Origin: Methylopila jiangsuensis
GTDB lineage: Bacteria > Pseudomonadota > Alphaproteobacteria > Rhizobiales > Methylopilaceae
Reading direction: 5' to 3'
NCBI RefSeq assembly: GCF_027922305.1
Contig: NZ_BSFK01000010.1
Coordinates: 310,001-374,000, forward strand
Length of the DNA stretch: 64,000 nucleotides
The notes under the pieces were generated by a model. It had not been told where the DNA came from, did not search any database, and saw nothing but the letters and a program-made list of their open reading frames with translations. Position numbers and translations under genes: made by a program. Positions 45,098-54,082 of the stretch are shown one piece after another (the first letter of the stretch is position 1; the number at the start of each line of letters is the position of its first letter).

Positions 45098-46090
45098 TCA
45101 GAGCTCGCCGCGGATCTTCTCGAACTGGCCGGTGCGGCGGTAGCTCCAGAGGTAGCTCGGCGCGATCGCGTCCACCGGCGTCGGCGCCACGCCGAGGCCG
45201 TCCAGCGTGCGGCCGGCGGCCGCCGCCTCGTCCGACACCACGTTGTCGGTCTCCAGCATCGTCACCTGATCGACGGTCAGCGGCGCGTTCGGCAGCAGCT
45301 GCAGGACCCGGCCGAGCGCCTTGGCCGCGCCGAAGGGCAGGGGAACGAGCGGGCGCGAGCGGCCCGTCACCTTCAGCACGTAGCGCAGCACGTCTTCGAG
45401 CGTCATGACCTCGGGGCCGCCAAGCTCGTAGGCCCCCGCGGCGTCGGCCTTGCCGGCGGCCGCCAGCGCCGCCGCCCGGGCCACGTCGCCCACGAACACC
45501 GGCTGCAGCCGGGTGCGCCCGCCGCCGATCAGCGGCAGCGCCGGCGCGATTCGCGCCATGGCGGCGAATCGGTTGAAGAAGGCGTCCTCCGGCCCGAACA
45601 CCACCGAGGGGCGCAGGATCACCGCGCCCGGAAACGCCTCCGCCACGGCGGCTTCGCCTTCGGCCTTGCTGCGGCCGTAGCCCGAACGCGCGAGACGGTC
45701 GGCGCCGATGGCCGACATCTGCACGAAGGTGGAGGCGCCCGCCTCCTGCGCCGCTTCGGCCGCGGTGCGCGGCCCCTTGCCCTGCACCGCCTCGAAGCTC
45801 TGCTTGCCGCTTTCGGCGAGGATGCCGACCAGGTTCACCACCGCGGTCGCGCCGCGCACCGCCTGCGCCACCGATTCGGGATAGCGCAGATTGGCCTGGG
45901 TCGCGACGATCTGGCCGACGCCGCCGAGCGGCTGCAGATGGCCCGCCAGATCGGGCCGGCGCACCGCCACCCGCACGCGCCAGCCGTCCCGCGCCAGCGC
46001 CCGCACCACATGCCGCCCGATGAAGCCGGAGCCTCCGAACACGGTGACCAGCTTGTCGCCGACCGGGCGGGGATAGCGCGCGTCGCTCAT
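45098..46090 (-). CDS. NDUFA9-like NAD(P)-binding protein
   Basis: A 330-residue atypical short-chain dehydrogenase of the complex I NDUFA9 type. The Rossmann motif is TVFGGSGFIGRHVVRALA, followed by VNLVGILAESG, FVQMSAIGAD, SGYGRSKAEGE (the YxxxK pair) and LRPSVVFGPEDAFFNRFA. In Alphaproteobacteria such proteins are often loosely linked to complex I or quinone biosynthesis; the role here is unproven. Start at ATG 46090; a longer frame to 46279 runs into the tRNA gene on the other strand. Confidence 0.88.
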   Translation of the reverse strand: MSDARYPRPVGDKLVTVFGGSGFIGRHVVRALARDGWRVRVAVRRPDLAGHLQPLGGVGQIVATQANLRYPESVAQAVRGATAVVNLVGILAESGKQSFEAVQGKGPRTAAEAAQEAGASTFVQMSAIGADRLARSGYGRSKAEGEAAVAEAFPGAVILRPSVVFGPEDAFFNRFAAMARIAPALPLIGGGRTRLQPVFVGDVARAAALAAAGKADAAGAYELGGPEVMTLEDVLRYVLKVTGRSRPLVPLPFGAAKALGRVLQLLPNAPLTVDQVTMLETDNVVSDEAAAAGRTLDGLGVAPTPVDAIAPSYLWSYRRTGQFEKIRGEL

Positions 46091-46211
46091 GGCGGGAGCC
46101 TTCGTGGAACGGTTCGAACCTGCGGATGACAGGTAGAGCATCGTCCGAAAGCCGTAAAGCGAGCCGCGCGGCCGTATGACGCGGAGGGTGTGAAAGCTGG
46201 GTGACATGGCA

Positions 46212-46240
46212 TTGACAGGCCCGCTCCCAGCCAATATCAC
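46212..46240 (+). promoter_or_regulatory. Promoter of tRNA-Leu
   Basis: A perfect -35 box TTGACA (46212-46217) and TATCAC (46235-46240) are 17 bases apart and end 9 bases before the mature tRNA 5' end. This is the strongest sigma-70-like promoter in the window. Confidence 0.8.
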
Positions 46241-46249
46241 CCACCCCGA

Positions 46250-46334
46250 GCCCAGGTGGCGGAACTGGTAGACGCGCACGGTTCAGGTCCGTGTGGGTAA
46301 CACCGTGGAGGTTCGAGTCCTCTCCTGGGCACCA
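46250..46334 (+). tRNA. tRNA-Leu (anticodon CAG)
   Basis: A class II tRNA of 85 bases with encoded CCA. The acceptor stem GCCCAGG pairs with CCTGGGC; the anticodon arm CACGG-TTCAGGT-CCGTG puts CAG at positions 34-36, reading the Leu codon CUG, the major Leu codon of this genome. A long variable arm (GGGTAACACC) and T arm GAGGTTCGAGTCCTC are present. Confidence 0.97.
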
Positions 46335-46462
46335 CATATGGCGTCCGGCGTCGCGACGTAAAAATCGCGACGCCGGACGTTTTCGTTTGGAACGCGCCGG
46401 TCGGCGGCGCATCTCTCCCTCCTTCGCCGATCGACCGCTGCGCTGGCATCGATTGGCGAGAC

Positions 46463-47077
46463 ATGACGATCCGGCTTCATCAGGGCGATCTGCCCGACGA
46501 CTACGCCGCAGGCGATTCCGTCGCCATCGACACCGAGACCCTCGGCCTCAACCCCCACCGCGACCGCCTGTGCCTCGTCCAGCTCTCGCTCGGCGACGGA
46601 TCGGCCGATCTGGTGCAGATCGCGCCGGGCCAGACCTCGGCGCCCAATCTGGAGCGCCTGCTGCGCGACCGCTCGGTGACCAAGCTGTTCCATTTCGCGC
46701 GGTTCGACGTGGCGGCGCTCTACAAGGCCTTCGGCGTGATGACCGAGCCGGTCTACTGCACCAAGATCGCCTCCAAGCTCACCCGCACCTACACCGATCG
46801 CCACGGCCTGAAGGACATCGTGCGCGAACTGCTGGGCGTGGAGATCTCCAAGCAGCAGCAGTCGTCGGACTGGGGCGCGCCGGATCTCTCCGACGCCCAG
46901 CTCGCCTATGCGGCGAGCGACGTGCTGCATCTGCACGCCCTGCGCGCCAGGTTCGACACGCTGCTGGAGCGGGAAGGCCGCGGCGCCTTCGCGCAGGCCT
47001 GCTTCGCCTTCCTTCCGGTCCGCGCCGCGCTCGATCTCGCCGGCTGGGCCGAGACCGACATCTTCGCCCATATGTGA
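46463..47077 (+). CDS. Ribonuclease D-like 3'-5' exonuclease
   Basis: A 204-residue DEDDy exonuclease limited to the catalytic domain, without the HRDC domains of full RNase D. Metal-binding residues are visible: Asp23 and Glu25 in AIDTETLGL, Asp82 in HFARFDVAAL, and Tyr149 and Asp153 in LAYAASDVLHLH. It probably trims structured RNA 3' ends. It lies just before lptC on the same strand, a conserved alphaproteobacterial neighbourhood. Confidence 0.92.
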   Translation: MTIRLHQGDLPDDYAAGDSVAIDTETLGLNPHRDRLCLVQLSLGDGSADLVQIAPGQTSAPNLERLLRDRSVTKLFHFARFDVAALYKAFGVMTEPVYCTKIASKLTRTYTDRHGLKDIVRELLGVEISKQQQSSDWGAPDLSDAQLAYAASDVLHLHALRARFDTLLEREGRGAFAQACFAFLPVRAALDLAGWAETDIFAHM

Positions 47078-47095
47078 TCCGAGCCGGTAACCGTC

Positions 47096-47791
47096 TTGGC
47101 GTCCTCCACCACCTTCGCGCATGACGGCCGCCGCGCCGCCGAGGCCTACCTCGACGCCCAGCGGCATTCGCGGCTGGTGCGCCGGCTTCGGGTGGCGGCG
47201 CCGGCGGCGGCGGCGCTTGCTGTGGTCGCGACTTCGGTCGCCGCGCTGCTGCAGCCGCTGTCGGGCGAGGTCCATGTGGACACCGCCGGCATCGGCGTCG
47301 GCGGCCCGACGGTGGCCATGGATGCGCCGCGCATGCGCGGCTTCAACGGGCAGAACCGGGCCTACGAGGTCAGCGCGCGCACCGCGCGCCAGACCATCGC
47401 CGATCCCAACCGCGTCGGGCTGGAGCAGCTTCAGGCCGAGATCGAGCTGACGGCCGGCGGCTGGGCGCGGCTGAGTTCGAAGGAAGGGCTTTACGAGGCC
47501 GACGCCCAGGTGCTGAACCTCGACCAGGACGTCCACGTCATCTCCGACAAGGGCGACGACGCGCGGCTCCAGTCCGCCCGCGCCGAGCTGAAGACCGGCC
47601 GGATCGTCTCCGACAAGCCGGTCGAAATCTCGCTCGGCGGGTCGACTTTGACGGCGGATCGCATGGAGGTGCTGGACAGCGGCGACCGCATGCTGTTTTC
47701 CGGTCGGGTGAAGATGACGCTGAAGCGGGGCGCGGCGAGCGGGGAGGCCCTGCGAGGCGCCGTCGATCCGGCGCGCGCGCCGGGCCAATGA
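47096..47791 (+). CDS. lptC: LPS export protein LptC
   Basis: A 231-residue LptC: one N-terminal membrane helix (about 33-53, VAAPAAAALAVVATSVAALL) and a periplasmic beta-jellyroll with MDAPRMRGFNGQNRAYEVSA and LEGLYEADAQ-like KEGLYEADAQVLNL. It bridges the LptB2FG transporter and LptA for lipopolysaccharide transport. The start codon is TTG at 47096, 18 bases after the RNase D stop, with only a weak ribosome-binding site. Confidence 0.9.
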   Translation: MASSTTFAHDGRRAAEAYLDAQRHSRLVRRLRVAAPAAAALAVVATSVAALLQPLSGEVHVDTAGIGVGGPTVAMDAPRMRGFNGQNRAYEVSARTARQTIADPNRVGLEQLQAEIELTAGGWARLSSKEGLYEADAQVLNLDQDVHVISDKGDDARLQSARAELKTGRIVSDKPVEISLGGSTLTADRMEVLDSGDRMLFSGRVKMTLKRGAASGEALRGAVDPARAPGQ

Positions 47792-47829
47792 GCGCCTGAA
47801 ACGACAGAACAAGGGTTGAGGATCACGTC

Positions 47830-48435
47830 ATGCGCATCGCCTTCGTCCTGACCGCCAGCCTGTTGCTGACCTCCGCCGCGTCCGCCCAGTCGGTCACGAG
47901 CGCCTTCGAGGGCTTCTCCGGCCGCTCCAACGAACCGGTGAACGTGGAGGCGGACAATCTGGAGGTGCGGGAGAAGGACCAGGCCGCCATCTTCAGCGGC
48001 AACGTCCAGGTGGTGCAGGGCGATTCGACGCTCCGCTCCAAGCAGCTGACGATTTTCTACTACGGCGACCAGAACAAGCCGGCCGCCGGCGGCGCGGACG
48101 ACAAGTCCCGGCCCACGCAGGGCGCCACCAGCGGCCCGGCGGGCACGCCGTCCGCGCCGCAGGGCCGCGACATCCGCCGGCTCGAGGCCGAAGGCAACGT
48201 GGTCGTCACCTCCAAGGACCAGAAGGCCACCGGCCAGCGCGGCGTGTTCGACATGCCCTCCAACACCGTGACCCTGACCGGGGGCGTGGTGGTGTCCCAG
48301 GGCGAGAACGTGATCCGCGGCGACCGGCTGCACGTGGACCTGACCACCCAGCGGTCGCGCATCGAAAGCGCGGGCGGCGGCGGCGGACGCGTGCAGGGCG
48401 TGTTCAAGCCCGGCAACCGCGAGGGCGGCCGCTGA
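47830..48435 (+). CDS. lptA: LPS transport periplasmic protein LptA
   Basis: A 201-residue periplasmic LptA/OstA protein. The signal peptide [19 protein letters not shown] is followed by [31 protein letters not shown], the OstA-like repeat strands, a Gly/Pro-rich insertion (about 82-115) and [23 protein letters not shown]. It forms the bridge that carries LPS across the periplasm. Third gene of the lptC-lptA-lptB group. Confidence 0.92.
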   Translation: MRIAFVLTASLLLTSAASAQSVTSAFEGFSGRSNEPVNVEADNLEVREKDQAAIFSGNVQVVQGDSTLRSKQLTIFYYGDQNKPAAGGADDKSRPTQGATSGPAGTPSAPQGRDIRRLEAEGNVVVTSKDQKATGQRGVFDMPSNTVTLTGGVVVSQGENVIRGDRLHVDLTTQRSRIESAGGGGGRVQGVFKPGNREGGR

Positions 48436-48472
48436 GCCCTTCGGGGCCCGGGCCACGCATGAGGGACGCGGC

Positions 48473-49270
48473 GTGAACATGATCTCGCGTTTGTTCGGCC
48501 GCGCGTCGGCGTCCGGCGACGGCCACGCCTTCGCGGACGAGGAGGGCGAGGGCGCGCTGGTCGCCCGCGGCCTCGCCAAGAGCTACGGCGCCCGCGCCGT
48601 GGTGCACGACGTCGGCCTGTCCGTGCGCCGGGGCGAGGCGGTGGGGCTGCTCGGGCCGAACGGCGCCGGCAAGACCACCGTGTTCTACATGATCACCGGG
48701 CTGGTGCCGGCCGATCGGGGCCGCATCGAGCTCGACGGCCACGACGTCACCCGCCTGCCCATGTACCGGCGGGCGCGGCTCGGCGTCGGCTACCTGCCGC
48801 AGGAGGCCTCGATCTTCCGCGGCCTCTCGGTCGAGGACAACATCCGCGCCGTGCTCGAAGTGGTCGAGCCCGACCGTCGCCAGCGCGAGCGCGACCTCGA
48901 CGCCCTGCTGGAGGAGTTCGGCGTCACGCGGCTGCGCAAGGCGCCGTCGATCGCGCTGTCCGGGGGCGAGCGCCGCCGCGTCGAGATCGCCCGGGCGCTG
49001 GCGAGCCGCCCGAGCTTCATGCTGCTGGACGAGCCCTTCGCGGGCATCGACCCGATCGCGGTGGGCGACATCCAGCAACTGGTGCGGCACCTCACCAACC
49101 GCGGCATCGGCGTGCTGATCACCGACCACAACGTGCGCGAGACGCTGGGCCTGATCGACCGCGCCTACATCATCCACGCCGGGCGCGTGCTGATGGAGGG
49201 CGCGCCGGACGAGGTCGTGGCCCATCCGGACGTGCGGCGGCTTTACCTTGGCGAGGAATTCCGGCTTTAA
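48473..49270 (+). CDS. lptB: LPS export ABC transporter ATPase LptB
   Basis: A 265-residue ABC ATPase powering LPS extraction. Walker [10 protein letters not shown] (61-69), Q-loop region [18 protein letters not shown], signature [16 protein letters not shown], Walker [14 protein letters not shown] and the H-loop TDHNVRETL are all present; [10 protein letters not shown] is typical of LptB. Start GTG at 48473 with AGGGA before it, or ATG at 48479. LptF and LptG proper are not in the window; the permease at 62.8 kb is a paralogue candidate. Confidence 0.95.
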   Translation: MNMISRLFGRASASGDGHAFADEEGEGALVARGLAKSYGARAVVHDVGLSVRRGEAVGLLGPNGAGKTTVFYMITGLVPADRGRIELDGHDVTRLPMYRRARLGVGYLPQEASIFRGLSVEDNIRAVLEVVEPDRRQRERDLDALLEEFGVTRLRKAPSIALSGGERRRVEIARALASRPSFMLLDEPFAGIDPIAVGDIQQLVRHLTNRGIGVLITDHNVRETLGLIDRAYIIHAGRVLMEGAPDEVVAHPDVRRLYLGEEFRL

Positions 49271-49300
49271 CTGAGGCTAAGCCGGTTCCCATGCAAGAAT

Positions 49301-49334
49301 CGGCCCATGTCGGCCGGTAGGGCGGCATGGGCCG
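49301..49334. other. Stem-loop between lptB and rpoN
   Basis: CGGCCCATG (49301-49309) and CATGGGCCG (49326-49334) are perfect 9-base inverted repeats with a 16-base loop, between the lptB stop and the rpoN start at 49410. It may end the lpt transcript or tune rpoN expression. Confidence 0.4.
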
Positions 49335-49409
49335 GTGAGGCAGGGGCGTCGTCGGGCGCGCCGCGCCGCGACGGCCGGCGACACGTCGTGTGCGAGAGCC
49401 GTCGCCCTC

Positions 49410-50936
49410 ATGAGCCTGACGCCCAAGCTGCTGATCCGGCAGTCGCAGTCGCTGGTGATGACGCCGCAGCTCATGCAGGCGATCAAGCTGCTGCAGCTGT
49501 CGAGCCTCGACCTGTCGGCCTATGTGGCGAACGAGCTGGAGCAGAACCCGCTGCTGGAGCGGGACGAGCCGGCCGACGAGCGTCCCGCCGCCGGCGAGGC
49601 CGATGGTCCGGCGTCCGCCGACGAGCCGGGCGGCTGGGACGAGGACGGCGGCGGCTCGCGCTCCGAGATCGAGGCCCGGCTCGACACCGATTTCGGCAAC
49701 GTGTTCCCGGACGACGCCCCGCGCGATCCCGGCCCCGCGACGGAAGCCCCGCCCGAGCCGGGCGACTGGTCGCAGGTGGGCGCCGGCGCGCCGCCCGCCG
49801 GCGACAGCGCGGATCTGGAAGCCTATGTGGCGGCGCGGGCCACTCTCTCCGACCATCTGGAGGAGCAGCTCGCGCTCGCCGTCGCCGATCCGGTGGACAG
49901 GCTGATCGGGCTCCACCTGATCGACCTGATCGACGAGGCCGGCTACCTGCGCGAAAGCGTGGAGGAGGTCGCGGAGCGGCTCTCGGCGCCGATCGCTCAG
50001 GTGGAGCGGGTGCTGAAGGTGATCCAGGGCTTCGACCCGACCGGCGTCGGCGCAAGGTCGCTGGCGGAATGCCTCGCGATCCAGCTCAGGGAGCGCGACC
50101 GCTACGACCCGGCCATGGCGGCTCTGCTGGACCATCTGGAGCTGGTCGCCCGCCGGGACATGACGGCGCTGCGGCGCGCCTGCGGCGTGGACGACGACGA
50201 CATCGCCGACATGCTGGCGGAGATCCGGCGGCTGGACCCGAAGCCCGGCCACGCCTTCGGCGCGGAGCTCGCCCCGCCGGTGACGCCGGACGTGACGGTG
50301 CGCGCCGCCCCGGACGGCTCGTGGCATGTGGAGCTGGTGGCGGAGGCGCTGCCGCGGGTGCTGGTGAACCAGTCCTACTACGCGCGGGTGTCGCGGGCGG
50401 CGAAGACCGACAGCGAGAAGACCTTCCTGACCGAATGCCTGCAGACCGCGAACTGGCTGACCCGCAGCCTGGAGCAGCGGGCGCGCACCATCCTGAAGGT
50501 CGCGACCGAGATCGTGCGCCAGCAGGACGGCTTCTTCGCCCACGGCGTGGCGCATCTGAAGCCGCTGAACCTGCGCATGGTGGCGGACGCCATCGGCATG
50601 CACGAATCGACCGTCTCCCGCGTCACCGCCAACAAGTACATGGCGACGCCGCGGGGGGTGTTCGAGCTGAAATACTTCTTCACCGCCGCGATCGCGAGCG
50701 CCGACGGCGGCGACGCGCATTCGGCCGAAGCGGTGCGCCACCGCATCCGCGCCATGATCGACGCGGAGACCGCCGACGACGTGCTGTCCGACGACACCAT
50801 CGTGAAGCGGCTGCACGACGCAGGGATCGAAATCGCCCGCCGCACGGTGGCCAAGTACCGCGAGAGCCTGCGCATTCCCTCGTCGGTGCAGCGCCGTAGG
50901 GAGAAGACGGCGGCTCTCAAGGCCGGCTCCCGCTGA
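49410..50936 (+). CDS. rpoN: RNA polymerase sigma-54 factor
   Basis: A 508-residue RpoN. Region I is LTPKLLIRQSQSLVMTPQLMQAIKLLQLS, region II is the acidic stretch (about 50-140), and region III holds the core-binding domain and the helix-turn-helix ADAIGMHESTVSRVTANKYM. The RpoN box ARRTVAKYRE (476-485) binds the -24 element. ATG at 49410 gives the standard N-terminus. The order lptABC-rpoN-hpf-ptsN is conserved in proteobacteria. Its activator at 4.9 kb is one candidate client. Confidence 0.96.
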   Translation: MSLTPKLLIRQSQSLVMTPQLMQAIKLLQLSSLDLSAYVANELEQNPLLERDEPADERPAAGEADGPASADEPGGWDEDGGGSRSEIEARLDTDFGNVFPDDAPRDPGPATEAPPEPGDWSQVGAGAPPAGDSADLEAYVAARATLSDHLEEQLALAVADPVDRLIGLHLIDLIDEAGYLRESVEEVAERLSAPIAQVERVLKVIQGFDPTGVGARSLAECLAIQLRERDRYDPAMAALLDHLELVARRDMTALRRACGVDDDDIADMLAEIRRLDPKPGHAFGAELAPPVTPDVTVRAAPDGSWHVELVAEALPRVLVNQSYYARVSRAAKTDSEKTFLTECLQTANWLTRSLEQRARTILKVATEIVRQQDGFFAHGVAHLKPLNLRMVADAIGMHESTVSRVTANKYMATPRGVFELKYFFTAAIASADGGDAHSAEAVRHRIRAMIDAETADDVLSDDTIVKRLHDAGIEIARRTVAKYRESLRIPSSVQRRREKTAALKAGSR

Positions 50937-50991
50937 TTTTATCTTTTATATTTCATTGGCTTAAGGATGAGGGCGGCTCTCCTTGGGCCGA

Positions 50992-51020
50992 TTGACTTCA
51001 CCGGGCGCCGCTCGTACCAC
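50992..51020 (+). promoter_or_regulatory. Putative promoter of hpf
   Basis: TTGACT (50992-50997) and TACCAC (51015-51020) are 17 bases apart, 96 bases before the hpf start, in an unusually AT-rich stretch after rpoN (50937-50965). Confidence 0.55.
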
Positions 51021-51115
51021 TTGAGGTCAAGGCGGCCCGCGCGCCGTGCGTCGAGGCCGTCGCGAAGCGCCGCAGGGCGTTGTCCGTGCGGCGCAGACTG
51101 GAAGGAGCGGACCAG

Positions 51116-51703
51116 ATGAGCCTACGCGTCTCCGGCAAGAACCTCGACATCGGAGAGGCCCTTCGCGGGCAGGTTCAGGATCGCATCAGCGACGCCATGA
51201 CCAAGTATTTCGGCGGCGGATTCTCCGGCCACGTCACCGTGGCCAAGGACGGCGCCGGGTTCCGGACCGAATGTTCGCTGCATCTCGACAGCGGCATCGT
51301 GCTGCAGTCGGCCGGCGCGGCGGCGGACGCCTACGCCAGCTTCGACCAGGCGGCGGACCGCATCGAGACCCGCCTGCGCCGCTACAAGCAGCGCCTGCGC
51401 GACCACCACGCGGATGCCCAGAGCGAGTCCGATCTCGCGCCCTACGTGGTGTTCGAATCCCCCGACGACGCCTCCGAGGTGGAGGAGGAGGGCTGGAGCC
51501 CGGTGATCGTGGCCGAGACCACCACCAAGCTCCGCCGCATGACGGTGGGCTTCGCCGTGATGGAGCTTGATCTCACCGGCGCGCCTGTGGTGGTCTTCCG
51601 TCACGCGGTTCACGGACGGATCAACATGGTGTATCGCCGTGCCGATGGAAATGTCGGCTGGATCGATCCGCAGCCCGGAAACGGCGCGGCGGACGGCCAC
51701 TGA
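51116..51703 (+). CDS. hpf: Ribosome hibernation promoting factor, long form
   Basis: A 195-residue long HPF. The N-terminal ribosome-binding domain (about 1-100) begins MSLRVSGKNLDIGEALRGQV, with AADRIETRLRRYKQRLRDH; after an acidic linker the dimerisation domain reads LRRMTVGFAVMELDLTGAPVVVFRH and VYRRADGNVGWIDP. It dimerises and silences ribosomes in stationary phase. AAGGAG precedes the ATG at 51116. Located between rpoN and ptsN as expected. Confidence 0.95.
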   Translation: MSLRVSGKNLDIGEALRGQVQDRISDAMTKYFGGGFSGHVTVAKDGAGFRTECSLHLDSGIVLQSAGAAADAYASFDQAADRIETRLRRYKQRLRDHHADAQSESDLAPYVVFESPDDASEVEEEGWSPVIVAETTTKLRRMTVGFAVMELDLTGAPVVVFRHAVHGRINMVYRRADGNVGWIDPQPGNGAADGH

Positions 51704-51786
51704 GGTTCGACGCGACGGCGGCGACCGCGGTCCTCACGGTCCGCGACGCCGCCGAACGCTTGTCCGCGCAGAGGTGACGACCCACG

Positions 51787-52251
51787 ATGCCCCTAGCCGA
51801 CCTCGTCGCGCCGAACGCGATCCTGCCGGCGTTGAAGGTGAACTCGAAGAAGCAGGCCCTTCAGGAGCTCGCGGCCAAGGCCGCCGAGCTCACGGGCCTT
51901 CGGGAGCGGGACATCTTCGACACCCTGCTGCAGCGTGAGCGTCTCGGCTCCACCGGCGTTGGCGCCGGCATCGCCATTCCCCACGGCAAGCTGCCGGGGT
52001 ACGACCGGCTGTTCGGCCTGTTCGCCCGGCTGGAGCGGCCGATCGACTTCGACGCGCTCGACGGCGAGCCGGTGGATCTCGTCTTCCTGCTGCTGGCGCC
52101 GGAAACCGCCGGCGCGGACCACCTCAAGGCGCTCGCCCGCGTGGCGCGGCTGCTGCGCGACCCCGCGGTGGCGCAGAAGCTCCGGGCGTCCCGCGACGCC
52201 GCGGCGCTGCACGTGGTGCTGACGCAGATCGCGGCTCCCAACGCGGCGTAA
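51787..52251 (+). CDS. ptsN: Nitrogen PTS enzyme IIA
   Basis: A 154-residue EIIA-Ntr phosphocarrier. The phosphorylated His66 lies in GAGIAIPHGKLPG; LLQRERLGSTGVG and PVDLVFLLLAPE are conserved. It regulates potassium uptake, nitrogen and envelope responses rather than sugar uptake. An imperfect GC hairpin (about 51716-51752) lies between hpf and ptsN. It closes the rpoN cluster. Confidence 0.95.
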   Translation: MPLADLVAPNAILPALKVNSKKQALQELAAKAAELTGLRERDIFDTLLQRERLGSTGVGAGIAIPHGKLPGYDRLFGLFARLERPIDFDALDGEPVDLVFLLLAPETAGADHLKALARVARLLRDPAVAQKLRASRDAAALHVVLTQIAAPNAA

Positions 52252-52290
52252 GGCGGCGTCGGCTAACGGGCAGCGGTTGGGTTATCTGAG

Positions 52291-52387
52291 CCGTCATGCC
52301 CGAGCGTGTCTCGGGCCTCCACGATTTTCGCTCGTTCACAGCTTGACGTTTAACTCGCGAATGCCCGCCTTTGGCGGGCATGACGGG
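52291..52387. repeat. Intergenic palindromic repeat, full copy E
   Basis: CCGTCATG (52291-52298) pairs with CATGACGG at the far end (52379-52386). Inside are two perfect 7-bp hairpins: GCCCGAG/CTCGGGC (52298-52316) and GCCCGCC-TTT-GGCGGGC (52363-52379). The CTCCACGA arm follows the first hairpin as in copy A. It fills the gap between convergent ptsN and ccmG. Confidence 0.8.
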
Positions 52388-52396
52388 AGTCTGCGG

Positions 52397-52999
52397 TCAG
52401 TTCGCCGGCGCGGCCGGCGCCGGCGGCGGGGCGGACCTGGCCTTTTCGATCTCCGGCTTCAGCGTCTTCTCGATCGCCTCCGGCGTCAGCGGCCCCACGT
52501 ATTTGAAGGCGATGCGGCCGTCGCCGGTGACGACGAAGGTTTCCGGCACGCCGTAGACGCCCCATTCGATGGCGGCGCGGCCGTTCGGGTCCACGCCCAC
52601 GCGCTCGTAAGGATTGCCGAGACCGCGCAGGAAGCGCAGCGCGTTGTCGGTCTTGTCCTTGTAGTTCAGCCCGATCAGCCGCACCCCGTCGTCCTTGAGC
52701 GCCATCAGCAGCGGGTGCTCCTGCCGGCACGGCCCGCACCAGGACGCGAACACGTTGACGACGGACACCGCGCCGCCGGCGAGGTCCGCGCGGGCGAAGC
52801 CCGGCGAGGCGACGCCCGCGTCCGTGGTGAGGCCGGCGAGCGGCGGCAGCGCCAGGTCCGGCGCGGGACGTCCGATCAGCGCCGAGGGCAGGGTTGAGGG
52901 ATCGCCGCTCTGCAGCCGGCCGTAGAGCAGCACGGCGAGCAGGGCGAAGCCGATCACGGGCGCCGCGATCAGCGCCCGGCGAAGACCCCCGCCGCTCAC
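52397..52999 (-). CDS. ccmG: Cytochrome c maturation thioredoxin CcmG/DsbE
   Basis: A 200-residue membrane-anchored thioredoxin. One N-terminal helix (about 8-26) anchors it; the active site is FASWCGPCRQEHP (Cys88, Cys91), with GVYGVPETFVV holding the cis-Pro. It keeps apocytochrome c and CcmH thiols reduced in the periplasm for heme attachment. Its start overlaps the ccmD stop, so the two are coupled. Confidence 0.94.
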   Translation of the reverse strand: MSGGGLRRALIAAPVIGFALLAVLLYGRLQSGDPSTLPSALIGRPAPDLALPPLAGLTTDAGVASPGFARADLAGGAVSVVNVFASWCGPCRQEHPLLMALKDDGVRLIGLNYKDKTDNALRFLRGLGNPYERVGVDPNGRAAIEWGVYGVPETFVVTGDGRIAFKYVGPLTPEAIEKTLKPEIEKARSAPPPAPAAPAN

Positions 53000-53160
53000 G
53001 GCCGTCCGGCCTCGGACCGGCGGGGCCTGCGGGCGTCGAGCTTCTCAAGCGCCCGCTTGGTCAGGCGATGGTCCGCGACCGTCCAGACGATCAGGCCCGC
53101 CAGCACCGCGAAGGCGATGGCGTAGGAGGCGATGATGAAGCCGGCGTGGGGGCCCGTCAT
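52996..53160 (-). CDS. ccmD: Heme exporter protein CcmD
   Basis: A 54-residue protein with one membrane helix (about 7-28, GFIIASYAIAFAVLAGLIVWTV) and a basic tail RALEKLDARRPRR, the normal CcmD design. It stabilises CcmE and CcmC in heme transfer. Overlaps ccmC and ccmG by four bases each (ATGA). Easily missed because of its size. Confidence 0.9.
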   Translation of the reverse strand: MTGPHAGFIIASYAIAFAVLAGLIVWTVADHRLTKRALEKLDARRPRRSEAGRP

Positions 53161-53927
53161 CGCGCCGGCTCCGGGGCGAGGCGCGCGGCGGGCCGGGCGG
53201 CGGCGGTCAGCCGCAGGGTGCGCAGGCGCCGGCGCATCAGCTCGGTGCGCATGCCGGCGAGATGCAGCGCCGTGAACAGCAGCGTGAAGGCCAGCGCCGC
53301 CACCAGCAGCGGCGTCAGGATCGAGGGGTCCATGGCCGGCTTGCCGGCGCGGATGACGGAGGCCGGCTGGTGCAGCGTGTTCCACCAGTCGACGGAAAAC
53401 TTGATGATCGGGATGTTGACCGAGCCCACCAGCGTCAGGATCGCGCAGGCCTTGGCGGCGCGGGACGGCTCCTCCAGCGCGGAGCGCAGCGCCATGATGC
53501 CGAGATACATCAGGAACAGGATCAGGAACGAGGTCAGGCGCGCGTCCCACACCCACCAGGTTCCCCACATGGGCTTGCCCCACAGCGATCCGGTGGCGAG
53601 CGCGAGGAAGGTGAAGGCGGCGCCGAGCGGGGCGGCGGCCTTGGCGGAGACGTCGGCGATCGGGTGGCGCCACACCAGCACCCCGAGGCTCGCCGCCGCC
53701 ATGATGACGTAGGCGAACATGGCGAGCCAGGCGGAGGGCACATGGATGAACATGATCCGCACCGTCTCGCCCTGCTGGTAGTCCGGCGGGGCCACGAACA
53801 GCGCGAGATAGAGCGCGACGGCGAAGGTCAGCGCGGCCGCGCCCGCGATCCAGGGCAGCGCCCGGTCGGCGAAGCTCGCGAAGCGGGACGGGTTGGCGAG
53901 CGAGGTGATGGCGGAGATCAGGGGCAT
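53157..53927 (-). CDS. ccmC: Heme ABC transporter permease CcmC
   Basis: A 256-residue inner-membrane heme handler with six helices and the tryptophan-rich motif WGTWWVWDARLTS (121-133). The conserved His residues are in FIHVPSAW (His62) and TLHQPASV. It presents heme to CcmE for cytochrome c assembly. The ATG at 53927 gives the usual N-terminus; a longer frame to 54029 is not needed. It is 155 bp from ccmB, wider than in compact ccm operons. Confidence 0.94.
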   Translation of the reverse strand: MPLISAITSLANPSRFASFADRALPWIAGAAALTFAVALYLALFVAPPDYQQGETVRIMFIHVPSAWLAMFAYVIMAAASLGVLVWRHPIADVSAKAAAPLGAAFTFLALATGSLWGKPMWGTWWVWDARLTSFLILFLMYLGIMALRSALEEPSRAAKACAILTLVGSVNIPIIKFSVDWWNTLHQPASVIRAGKPAMDPSILTPLLVAALAFTLLFTALHLAGMRTELMRRRLRTLRLTAAARPAARLAPEPAR

Positions 53928-54082
53928 GGGGTCCGTCGGCCGATGCGGGGCTCCGGTCGGCGAAACCGCCGGCCGCACGTCGTCATTCGCTAGAATTGCG
54001 CCTATCCTGAGGTGACGCGGCTCCGACATAAGGCGCCCGCCGCGCCGAGGAAACCGGCCATCGGTCGCAAGGGCTTCAAGTT

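Noticed and set aside
46250-46334. An integration site (tRNA gene as attB) with an island behind it
   Set aside because: The genes after the tRNA are core (rnd, lptC, lptA, lptB, rpoN); no integrase or duplicated tRNA 3' end was seen.
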